Of a stretch of 15,878 nucleotides of DNA, positions 7,776 to 13,634 are shown piece by piece. The notes beneath the pieces are model-generated. The model was not told the origin of the DNA. It did not search any database and saw only the letters and a program-made list of their open reading frames with translations. This DNA is from Clostridiales bacterium (GTDB lineage Bacteria > Bacillota > Clostridia > Christensenellales > CAG-138), in the NCBI GenBank assembly GCA_009783775.1, contig WRCT01000026.1:1-15878 (forward strand), in the 5' to 3' direction. The number at the start of each line of letters is the position of its first letter. The stretch's first letter is position 1. The translations under genes and the position numbers were made by a program.

Positions 7776-7791
7776 GAAAAGATGTTATAAT
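7763..7791 (+). promoter_or_regulatory. Promoter for the SAM riboswitch and metK
   Basis: TTGCAT (7763-7768), 17-bp spacer, perfect TATAAT (7786-7791), a sigma-A-type promoter. The start is expected near 7798, 13 nt before the riboswitch P1 stem, giving a leader of about 198 nt. It overlaps the divergent ttcA promoter. Confidence 0.75.
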
Positions 7792-7810
7792 CGGTAAAAA
7801 TAAATAGCGA

Positions 7811-7904
7811 CTTATCAAGAGTGATTGAGGGACGGGCCCTGTGAAATCCGGCAACCTACTATAATGTAAGGTGCTAAATCCCGCAGCGTTAGCTGAAAGA
7901 TGAG
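7811..7904 (+). ncRNA. SAM-I (S-box) riboswitch aptamer
   Basis: Matches the S-box consensus: CTTATCAAGAG opening, GGGAC-GGGCCC, TGAAATCCGGCAACC, a short P3 hairpin, GGTGCTAAATCCCGCAG, and AAAGATGAG closing. P1 pairs CTTATC (7811-7816) with GATGAG (7899-7904). Known members bind S-adenosylmethionine and turn off downstream methionine/SAM genes, which fits metK 92 nt downstream. Confidence 0.95.
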
Positions 7905-7940
7905 TAAAATCAAGGGCTCATCTTTCAGATGAGCCTTCCT
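7893..7940 (+). terminator. Riboswitch expression platform (antiterminator/terminator-like hairpins)
   Basis: Two exclusive structures are visible. CTGAAAGATGAG (7893-7904) is perfectly complementary over 12 bp to CTCATCTTTCAG (7917-7928), an anti-hairpin that destroys P1. Alternatively GGCTCATCT/AGATGAGCC (7915-7923/7927-7935) forms a 9-bp hairpin with a TTC loop. SAM binding protects P1 and favours the second. The sequence after it is only TTCCTC, not a real U-tract, so the efficiency of intrinsic termination is doubtful. Confidence 0.7.
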
Positions 7941-7943
7941 CAA

Positions 7944-7974
7944 TTGTAGTTTGTAGTTTGTACATTGTAGTTTG
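7944..7974. repeat. TTGTAGTTTGTA / TTGTACATTGTA repeat
   Basis: Iterated TTGTAGTTTGTAG..TACATTGTAGTTTG between the riboswitch hairpin and the metK ribosome site. It resembles, in opposite orientation, the repeat at 14827-14859. It sits exactly where a terminator U-tract would be expected. Confidence 0.55.
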
Positions 7975-7995
7975 AGCTAGGAGGTAATTAAAGAT

Positions 7996-9111
7996 ATGAA
8001 AAGAAACATCTTCACCAGCGAATCCGTCACCATCGGCCATCCGGACAAGCTCTGCGACCAGCTGTCCGACGCGGTACTGGACGCGGTTCTGGCCCAGGAT
8101 CCCACTGCCCGCGTCGCCTGCGAGTGCGCGGTCACGACGGGTTTGGCCCTGGTCATGGGCGAACTGACCACCGACTGTTATGTCGACATTCCCGCCATCG
8201 CGCGCAAGACGATCTGCGACATCGGCTACGACCGCGCAAAGTATGGCTTTGACGGCCACACCTGCGGCGTGATCGTGGCGCTGGACGCGCAATCGCCCGA
8301 CATTGCCATGGGCGTGGACCGCGAGGGCGCGGGCGACCAGGGTATGATGTTCGGTTACGCCTGCGACGATACGGAAAGCCTCATGCCCCTGCCCATTCAC
8401 CTGGCCCACGCGCTCACGCGGCGTTTGACCGAGACGCGCCAAAGCGGGCTCTTGCCCTATCTGCGGCCGGACGGCAAGTCACAGGTCAGCATCGAATACG
8501 AGGACGGCCTGCCCAAACGCATTCACACGGTCGTGCTGGCCGCCCAGCATGACGAGCAGATTGCCACGGAACAACTGCGCAAGGACCTTATGCGCGAAGT
8601 CGCTCAAAAAACATTACCCGCCGGTATGATCGACGGGCAAACGCGGTTTATGATCAATATGACGGGTCGTTTTGTGATCGGCGGGCCGCATGGCGACTCT
8701 GGCCTCACAGGGCGCAAGATCATTGTGGACAGCTATGGCGGCTGGGCGCGGCACGGCGGCGGCGCGTTCTCGGGCAAGGACCCGACGAAAGTGGACCGCA
8801 GCGCCAGCTATATGGCGCGTTACGTCGCGAAAAACCTGGTGGCGGCGGGCCTGGCCAAGCGTTGCGAAATCCAGCTGGCCTATGCCATCGGCGTGGCCGA
8901 ACCGGTCTCCGTGCGGATCGATACCGAAGGCACCGGCACGCAGTCGGACGAACAGCTCGCTGCCCTGGTGCGGCAGACCTACGACCTGCGCCCGGCGGCG
9001 ATCATCGAACGACTCGACCTGCGCCGTCCGATCTACCTCGCCACCGCAAAAAACGGACACTTCGGCAACCCCGCGTTCGCGTGGGAGCGGGTAGACAGGA
9101 CGGGTTTTTAA
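7996..9111 (+). CDS. metK: S-adenosylmethionine synthetase
   Basis: Makes S-adenosylmethionine from methionine and ATP in the cytoplasm. The 371-residue protein carries ESVTIGHPDK (ATP site, 14-18), GAGDQGMMFGYA (111-122), the nucleotide loop GDSGLTGRKIIVDSYGG, and GGGAFSGKDPTKVDRSASY, all family signatures. The ATG follows AGGAGGT (7979-7985) by 10 nt. Expression should be SAM-repressed through the leader riboswitch. The end is slightly short: after ERVDR the usual last few residues are replaced by TGF and a TAA that lies in a TTTTTAACCGCGAACC repeat. It converges on the NAGPA array across 204 bp. Confidence 0.97.
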   Translation: MKRNIFTSESVTIGHPDKLCDQLSDAVLDAVLAQDPTARVACECAVTTGLALVMGELTTDCYVDIPAIARKTICDIGYDRAKYGFDGHTCGVIVALDAQSPDIAMGVDREGAGDQGMMFGYACDDTESLMPLPIHLAHALTRRLTETRQSGLLPYLRPDGKSQVSIEYEDGLPKRIHTVVLAAQHDEQIATEQLRKDLMREVAQKTLPAGMIDGQTRFMINMTGRFVIGGPHGDSGLTGRKIIVDSYGGWARHGGGAFSGKDPTKVDRSASYMARYVAKNLVAAGLAKRCEIQLAYAIGVAEPVSVRIDTEGTGTQSDEQLAALVRQTYDLRPAAIIERLDLRRPIYLATAKNGHFGNPAFAWERVDRTGF

Positions 9112-9171
9112 CCGCGAACCACGCGAACTACACAAACTCGCTTCGGTGGGGCCTTCGCGTTTTTCGTGGTT
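9106..9171. repeat. Inverted pair of TTCGTGG/GGTTAAAA repeats at the metK end
   Basis: TTTTTAACCGCGAACCACGCGAA (9105-9127) is the reverse complement of the TTCGTGTGGTTCGTGGTTAAAA type seen at 15112-15133. A direct-orientation copy, TTCGCGTTTTTCGTGGTTTCCC, follows at 9154-9175. AACCACG (9117-9123) pairs with CGTGGTT (9165-9171), and CGCGAA (9122-9127) with TTCGCG (9154-9159), so the RNA could fold. No strong U-tract follows. Confidence 0.55.
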
Positions 9172-9192
9172 TCCCGTTCGTCATTGGAACCC

Positions 9193-9301
9193 CTGATTAA
9201 ATCGTTCGCCGGGGAATTTGACTATCAGAATAGTCCCAACATAGACGCTTTTGACAGGCCAGCTATTTAATCAGTGGGCCCCATTGCGGACTTAATCCGC
9301 A
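9193..9301. repeat. Small inverted-repeat element in the convergent gap
   Basis: CTGATTAAAT (9193-9202) is perfectly inverted as ATTTAATCAG (9265-9274), with partial C/G-rich matching outside. Between them GACTAT-caga-ATAGTC is a small hairpin, and GCGGA-cttaa-TCCGC follows at 9287-9301. No coding frame is credible in this gap; the structure suggests a tiny inverted-repeat element or a bidirectional end signal. Confidence 0.4.
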
Positions 9302-9315
9302 ACCGCGTGAGCGCC

Positions 9316-10266
9316 CTACGCAGGCCCCGCAATATAGACAATATCATTCACCTTGCGCAGACTGTTTGTCGCGTGGTAAATCTGGCCGTTCCAATATAGT
9401 TGGGCAGACTCGCCCCCGTCCAGGTTATAGGCTTGCGCGCAACCCAAACGCTCCATCAGCAGCGAGAGCTCCTTTAAGCTCACACCCTCCGAGGCGGAGG
9501 TCCTGCCGCGCACCACAACGAAACAATAATGCCCCGGCTCGTAATAGCCGAGCACGGCGCGCGGGTTGCGCGCGTACAATCTGCTGTGAAACGTCTCCTT
9601 GTGCCCCCCGTTCTCGTCCAGCAGCCCGGGTCCGAACGACCAGACGTGCCAGGGGTCCAGGGCCGAAATCTCCTCACCCGTGTAGGCGCCGGCTTCAAAA
9701 ATTTGCAGAACACCGTCCCGTCCAAACACCCCCGCGTCCTGCCGCTCCTCGATTCGCGTGCGATAACTTACTCCATTGCGGACGCAAATCCCCTTTTTGT
9801 TCGCTCCCGTGAAATCTCCCGAAAGCGCCACCACGGCGCCCCGATCCTCCGCCAGCGCCTTGATATGAGCGGTGGCGCGCAGGCCGCCCCCCGCCAGTCC
9901 GCAACGCAGACGCTCAGCGTTCTGCACATAGATGTCCGCCAGATAATAAGCCAGCTCCCCACCGGTGATCCCGCTATGCTTCTCATACACTTCCTCAAAA
10001 AACACCGCGATATCCTTGGACTGCCAAGAGGTCTCGGTGACGACAATCTCGCCGTCCGTAAACACGTCAAACCGTCCGCCGCAAAGCCCGTCGGGCGTGG
10101 GAACCGGCGTGGGGACCGGCGTTGGGGTGGGGGCGGGGGAGAGTGTGGCCGCAGGCATTTCGGTGGGCAGAGCTTCGTTCACAGCGGGCAGTAATGTGAC
10201 AATAGCATCCGCGCCCGTGTTTCCCGTGCCGTTGCAACCGAAGAACAAGCACAGCAAAACAGCCAT
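9316..10266 (-). CDS. NAGPA-family phosphodiester glycosidase-like lipoprotein (copy 1)
   Basis: Member of the family of N-acetylglucosamine-1-phosphodiester alpha-N-acetylglucosaminidase (PF09992). Bacterial members are mostly uncharacterised. Domains: short hydrophobic leader with lipobox LFFGC (C11), a Pro/Thr linker (44-58), then the catalytic-type domain with GDF (150-152), GICVRNGVSYR, RNPRAVLGYYEPGHYC, YNLDGGESAQLYWNG (DGG 283-285) and VNDIVYI. Likely anchored outside the cell and acting on a glycan, but the substrate is unknown. The ATG at 10266 leaves no basic n-region; an in-frame KKIFLL lies just upstream without a usual start codon. Its TAG stop is in a CGTAGGGCGCTCAC repeat. It is the last of four tandem paralogues. 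Confidence 0.85.
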   Translation of the reverse strand: MAVLLCLFFGCNGTGNTGADAIVTLLPAVNEALPTEMPAATLSPAPTPTPVPTPVPTPDGLCGGRFDVFTDGEIVVTETSWQSKDIAVFFEEVYEKHSGITGGELAYYLADIYVQNAERLRCGLAGGGLRATAHIKALAEDRGAVVALSGDFTGANKKGICVRNGVSYRTRIEERQDAGVFGRDGVLQIFEAGAYTGEEISALDPWHVWSFGPGLLDENGGHKETFHSRLYARNPRAVLGYYEPGHYCFVVVRGRTSASEGVSLKELSLLMERLGCAQAYNLDGGESAQLYWNGQIYHATNSLRKVNDIVYIAGPA

Positions 10267-10291
10267 GCCCGCCGGCAGAAGAAATATTTTT

Positions 10292-10318
10292 TTACCCCAA
10301 ACCCCTTTTATAAGTCAT
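10292..10318 (-). other. Eight-codon leader frame MTYKRGLG ahead of copy 1
   Basis: ATG ACT TAT AAA AGG GGT TTG GGG TAA lies upstream of copy 1. An equivalent frame (11384-11358, MTYKRGLE) precedes copy 2. In both, a +1 shift just before the TAA would join the leader to (V/N)KKIFLL..AGMAVLLC and give a normal lipoprotein signal peptide. It may be a minileader, a fossil start, or a shifted start. Confidence 0.35.
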
Positions 10319-10324
10319 GCCCAT

Positions 10325-10418
10325 CTTTCGTGTTTTTCGCGTGTTTCGCGGTTAAAAGAAAAACCCTGCGTGAGCGGTCTGACCACTGCTCACTGCTCAC
10401 TGACCACTGCTCGCTGCC
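10325..10418. repeat. Composite repeat between NAGPA copies 1 and 2
   Basis: Two phrase families abut. CTTTCGTGTTTTTCGCG followed by TTTCGCGGTTAAAAGAAAAACCC ends with TGCGTGAGCG. It is followed by an ACCACTGCTCACTG repeat with a 21-bp period (TGACCACTGCTC at 10380 and 10401). The latter runs into the coding end of copy 2 and supplies its stop. Confidence 0.6.
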
Positions 10419-11341
10419 AAAGGCAAGTACACAATATCATTCACCTGCCGCGCGCTATTCGACGCCTTATACAGCTTGCCGTCCCAGTAAAGCTGCGCCG
10501 TCTGGCCGCCGTCCAGGTTAAAGGCGGAGACGCAACCCAACTGCTCCATCAGCTGGGAGAGCTGCGCCAATGTCAGGCCTTTGGAGGCCTTCACCCTGCC
10601 GCGCACCAGCACAAAGCAATAATGCCCCGGCTCGTAATAGCCAAGCACGGCGCGCGGGTTGCGCCGCGCGATGGCGCTGTCAAACTTCTCCTGGGCCTTG
10701 CCGCCTTCATCCAGCAGATTCGGCCCGAAGGTCCAGACCTGCCAGGGCTCCCGCGCCGCGATATGCTCAGCCGTATACGCGCCCGCCTCATAGATCTCCA
10801 GCACGCCGTCCTTTGTCAGCACGCCCACGTCGAGCGCCGTGTCGAAAGTTGAACGATAGGTTATACCGTCGCGCACACAGAGCCCCGTCTTGCGGTGGGC
10901 CGAAAAATCGCCGGCGATCGCAATCAGCGCGTCCACACTCTGCGCCAGTCCCCTCATGGGCTCCGTAGTTTTGATCGCGCCCCGCGACAGGGCGGAACGG
11001 AGATCTTCAATATTCTGCACATAGATATCCGCAACATAATAGACCAGCGGTCTGTCGGAGAGCGCGCTTTTCTCCTCGCTCACCTCTCTGAAAAACACAG
11101 CGATATCCTTCGACTGATAGGAATCCTCGGTTTGTATGACCTCGCCCTCGGTAAACACATCAAACCGCCAGCCGCAAAGCCCGCTGGGCGTGGGCACGGG
11201 TGTGGGTGTCGGGGTAGGGGCAGGGGAGGGGGTAGCAGTGGGCAGTGGCGTTGCGACGGGCGTGTCTGTGTGCGCAATCTCAATATTTCTCGCTCTATTG
11301 CACCCAAAACAAAGACACAGCAAAACAGCCATGCCCGCCAA
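10397..11341 (-). CDS. NAGPA-family phosphodiester glycosidase-like lipoprotein (copy 2)
   Basis: Same architecture as copy 1: hydrophobic leader, lipobox FGC, PTPTPTPVPTP linker, SGLCGWRFDVF, then the PF09992-type domain with IAGDFSAHRKTGLCVRDG, RNPRAVLGYYEPGHYC, NLDGGQTAQLYWDG and VNDIVYLPLA. I give the TTG at 11341, which adds LAG before the ATG at 11332; the true start is uncertain for the same reason as copy 1. The final residues SSGQ and the TGA are encoded by the ACCACTGCTC repeat, whereas copy 3 ends soon after the shared LPLA. The leader and about 60 bp upstream are nearly identical to copy 1, so these two are the youngest duplication. Substrate unknown. Confidence 0.84.
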   Translation of the reverse strand: MAGMAVLLCLCFGCNRARNIEIAHTDTPVATPLPTATPSPAPTPTPTPVPTPSGLCGWRFDVFTEGEVIQTEDSYQSKDIAVFFREVSEEKSALSDRPLVYYVADIYVQNIEDLRSALSRGAIKTTEPMRGLAQSVDALIAIAGDFSAHRKTGLCVRDGITYRSTFDTALDVGVLTKDGVLEIYEAGAYTAEHIAAREPWQVWTFGPNLLDEGGKAQEKFDSAIARRNPRAVLGYYEPGHYCFVLVRGRVKASKGLTLAQLSQLMEQLGCVSAFNLDGGQTAQLYWDGKLYKASNSARQVNDIVYLPLAASSGQ

Positions 11342-11390
11342 CAGAAGAAATATTTTTTTATTCCAAGCCCCTTTTATAAGTCATGCCCCT

Positions 11391-11430
11391 CTTTCGTGTC
11401 TGGAATCTGGCGTCTGGAATCCGGAATCTA
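11391..11430. repeat. TTTCGTG + TCTGGAATCTGG repeat between copies 2 and 3
   Basis: CTCTTTCGTG is the start of the block also found before copy 1 (10321-10330). It is followed by GTCTGGAATCTGGCGTCTGGAATCCGGAATCTAA, a relative of the repeat at 6997-7024. Read on the minus strand, its first bases give the TAG stop of copy 3. Confidence 0.55.
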
Positions 11431-12402
11431 ACTTGCCAAAGGCAAGTACACAATATCATTCACCTGCCGCGCGCCGCCCGCGCCCGGGTAGGACTTGCCG
11501 TCAAAGTAAAACTGCGTCGTCGCGCCGCCGTCCAGGTTAAAAGCCGAGGTGCAGCCCAGCTGCGCCATCAATTGCGAGAGCTCGGCCAGGTTCATACCGG
11601 CGGATTCCGCGACCCGGCCGCGCACCATGACGAAACAATAATGCCCCGGCTCATAGTAGCCGAACACGGCGCGGGGATTGCGTGTGTACACGTCCGTATT
11701 GAACCAATCCTTGGCCTGCCCGTTCTCGTCCATCAGCTCCGGCCCGAAGGTCCAGACGTGCCAGGGGTCGAGTGGCAGCACATCGTTCTCCGTGTACATA
11801 CCGATTTCAAATGTGCCGAACGTGCCGTCCTTAAACAGGATGCCCACGTCGCGCCGCTCGTCCACCGACGTACGGTAGACAATGCCGTTGCGCACGCAAA
11901 TGCCCGACCGGCGCCAGGCCGCGAAATCACCCGAGATCGCCACGATGGCGTCCACGCTCTGCGCCAAATTTTTCATGTGCATCGTGCTGTGAATGTCCTC
12001 CTTCACCAGCCCGCAGCGCAGATCCTCGATGTTCTGCACATAGATGTCCGCGACATAGTACACAAGTGCCTTGCCCGTGATATCGCTCACCTTCTCACGC
12101 ACCTCTCTGAAAAACACCGCAGTATCCTTTGTCTGATAGGAATTCTCCGTCTTGATGATCTCACCGTCGGTGAATACGTCAAACCGCCCGCCGCAAAGCC
12201 CGCCGGGCGTGGGCTCGGGCGTAGGCTGGGGCGTGGGGGAGGGGGTGACCGGCGGGGGCACGGCAGTCGGCGCGACCACGTCCAGCCCGCTTAAATTGTT
12301 TTGCGCCGCCATATAATTGATCAGCACCCCGACTCCGATCGCCAGCGCGGCGATAGCGGCCAGAAGGCATAAATACAGCACAATTTTCTTGGCACTTAAC
12401 AT
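11428..12402 (-). CDS. NAGPA-family phosphodiester glycosidase-like membrane protein (copy 3)
   Basis: Third paralogue, 324 residues from the ATG at 12402. Instead of a lipobox it has a single long hydrophobic segment after MLSAKKIV (about 7-30), so it is probably a signal-anchored protein. A Pro/Thr linker (about 50-66) precedes GGLCGGRFDVF and the PF09992-type domain: ISGDFAAWRRSGICVRNG, RNPRAVFGYYEPGHYC, FNLDGGATTQFYFDG, VNDIVYLPLAS. An in-frame GTG/ATG-rich extension upstream to 12495 is just translation of the GGGGACGGTTC palindrome, so I reject it. GGTGGAG precedes the ATG closely. The stop codon TAG is the start of a GGAATC-type repeat. Confidence 0.86.
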   Translation of the reverse strand: MLSAKKIVLYLCLLAAIAALAIGVGVLINYMAAQNNLSGLDVVAPTAVPPPVTPSPTPQPTPEPTPGGLCGGRFDVFTDGEIIKTENSYQTKDTAVFFREVREKVSDITGKALVYYVADIYVQNIEDLRCGLVKEDIHSTMHMKNLAQSVDAIVAISGDFAAWRRSGICVRNGIVYRTSVDERRDVGILFKDGTFGTFEIGMYTENDVLPLDPWHVWTFGPELMDENGQAKDWFNTDVYTRNPRAVFGYYEPGHYCFVMVRGRVAESAGMNLAELSQLMAQLGCTSAFNLDGGATTQFYFDGKSYPGAGGARQVNDIVYLPLAS

Positions 12403-12415
12403 AACTCCACCATTC

Positions 12416-12488
12416 GTGACAGTGGTGGTGACTGCGGGGACGGTTCTCTGTATCACCGCTGTGACACGATGAACCGTCCCCCTGTCAC
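12416..12488. repeat. GGGGACGGTTC palindromic repeat, copy A
   Basis: Nested inverted repeat: GTGACAG (12416-12422) with CTGTCAC (12482-12488), and GGGGACGGTTC (12436-12446) with GAACCGTCCCC (12471-12481), plus an inner TCAC/GTGA pairing. It fills the gap between copies 3 and 4. The same design recurs at 13461-13521. Similar GGGGACGGTTC..GAACCGTCCCC elements are, to my knowledge, common in clostridial genomes. Confidence 0.8.
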
Positions 12489-12496
12489 CCGACACT

Positions 12497-13549
12497 TCAT
12501 TTCTCCAAAGGCTCCGCGATATAAATAATATCCCAAAGATCCCTGTTCTTATACACCGCGTTCAGGCGCGCGTCCTGCCAGTAAATCTGGGCCGTGTCGC
12601 CGCCGTCTAAATTATATGCCGTCTTAACGCCCAAATGCAACATGAGCTGCGCCATCTCGTCGAGCGTCAGCCCCTTCGCCTTCGCCACGCGCCCCTCGGT
12701 CAGCACAAAACAATAGTGCCCCGGTTCATAGTACCCCAGGACCACGCGCGGCGCGGTCTCCGCCGCGATGGGGATATCCCAGCCGGACCGTGCCTGCCCG
12801 TTCTCTACCAGCGTGGGCCCGAAGGACCAAACCTGCCAGGGCTGCTGCTCGGCCGAAATGCTTTCAAGATCATAAGTCCCCGCGTCAAAGGCCGCCATCA
12901 CGCCGTCGGGATAGAGCACGCAGAGATCGCGCGGCCTGTCCACCGACTCGCGGTACACCACGCCGTCCTGCAAGATAATGCCGCGTTTCACATACTGATA
13001 GTGCACGCCGGAGATGGCCAGCAGCGCGTTGTAGGAACGGGCGATGGTCTTGAGGTTTTGCAGCTCGCCCCAGTATTGCTGTCTGGAAAAGCCCGTCCGC
13101 AACGCGGTGATATCCTGCAAGTAGATATCCACCACAAAGTAGCGGTTCTTTTTGCCGAACATTTCGCGCTCCTCGACGACCTCTACGGTAAAGCTGACCT
13201 GCTCGCTGCGATAGGACCAGTCGTCTTGCTCAATCCCGCCCCCGGTAAACTTCTCCGCATAGCGGCCGCCCAGCAGGCCGGGTATCGGTGTGGGCATGGG
13301 CGTGGCCGTTGGCGCGGGCGTGTCCGTGGGATCGGGCGTCACATGAACGATCGCGGGCGTCTTATCGACAACAACCAATTCATCCCCGCTCTTATCTTCG
13401 CAACCGCAAAGCAAAACAAACAAAACCAGCCCCATCAGAACCAGCCCCAGTCTGATAAAAGTGACAGGGGGACGGTTCTCTGTGCCCCCGCAGTGACATG
13501 ATGAACCGTCCCCGCTGTCACAGCGCTTTTGTGTATATGTAACCCTCAT
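12497..13549 (-). CDS. NAGPA-family phosphodiester glycosidase-like lipoprotein (copy 4)
   Basis: Most divergent and promoter-proximal paralogue. Start chosen at 13549, about 20 nt after the predicted transcription start; the in-frame ATG at 13585 lies in the promoter. The lipobox is LCGC (C50), followed by a D/T/P linker and a PF09992-type domain: SGVHYQYVKRGIILQDGVVYR, PRVVLGYYEPGHYC, YNLDGGDTAQIYWQD, WDIIYIAEP. It has GVH where copies 1-3 have GDF and lacks their LCGG cysteine. Residues about 10-30 (Cys- and Gly-rich) are translated from a 61-bp palindromic repeat inserted between the start and the hydrophobic core, giving an unusually long n-region. If export fails, a start at M39 would give a very short signal. 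Confidence 0.84.
   Translation of the reverse strand: MRVTYTQKRCDSGDGSSCHCGGTENRPPVTFIRLGLVLMGLVLFVLLCGCEDKSGDELVVVDKTPAIVHVTPDPTDTPAPTATPMPTPIPGLLGGRYAEKFTGGGIEQDDWSYRSEQVSFTVEVVEEREMFGKKNRYFVVDIYLQDITALRTGFSRQQYWGELQNLKTIARSYNALLAISGVHYQYVKRGIILQDGVVYRESVDRPRDLCVLYPDGVMAAFDAGTYDLESISAEQQPWQVWSFGPTLVENGQARSGWDIPIAAETAPRVVLGYYEPGHYCFVLTEGRVAKAKGLTLDEMAQLMLHLGVKTAYNLDGGDTAQIYWQDARLNAVYKNRDLWDIIYIAEPLEK
13461..13521. repeat. GGGGACGGTTC palindromic repeat, copy B (inside coding sequence)
   Basis: GTGACAG (13461-13467)/CTGTCAC (13515-13521) and GGGGACGGTTC (13468-13478)/GAACCGTCCCC (13503-13513) form perfect nested arms. This copy lies within the open frame of NAGPA copy 4, ahead of its signal-peptide core. 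Confidence 0.8.
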
Positions 13550-13575
13550 AAATCCCCATCTTAAAAAGTACCGAA

Positions 13576-13604
13576 AGTATACCATTCAAATGTAAAAATT
13601 ACAA
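13576..13604 (-). promoter_or_regulatory. Promoter of the NAGPA array
   Basis: Minus strand TTGTAA (13604-13599), 17-bp spacer, TATACT (13581-13576). The start is expected near 13569, just ahead of the ATG at 13549. It sits in the 49-bp A+T-rich gap after the DacF-like gene, so the array has its own promoter. Confidence 0.65.
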
Positions 13605-13634
13605 CGACAACTTGTGAACAGTTACGCCCCAGTT

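Noticed and set aside
7857..7866. TATAAT-like sequence within the riboswitch P3 loop
   Set aside because: No -35 element at the right distance, and it is part of the conserved aptamer hairpin; the promoter at 7763-7791 explains transcription.
10080..10145. G-rich iterated GGCGTGGG sequence as a regulatory repeat
   Set aside because: It encodes the Pro/Thr linker on the minus strand, and the same coding feature recurs at 11185-11235 and 12200-12245.
10379..10418. Possible CRISPR-like array from the short direct repeats
   Set aside because: Only two imperfect 12-bp units at a 21-bp period, no constant spacers and no cas genes.
12403..12495. Extension of NAGPA copy 3 upstream to 12495
   Set aside because: The extra 31 residues are only the translation of the palindromic repeat; the ATG at 12402 gives a proper basic plus hydrophobic N-terminus.
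12635..13501. Long plus-strand frame (288 codons) opposite NAGPA copy 4, and similar ones at 11383-12294 and 9965-10852
   Set aside because: They are antisense to well-supported genes with conserved motifs. High G+C content makes such shadow frames common, and their protein composition (Arg/His/Pro-rich) is atypical.
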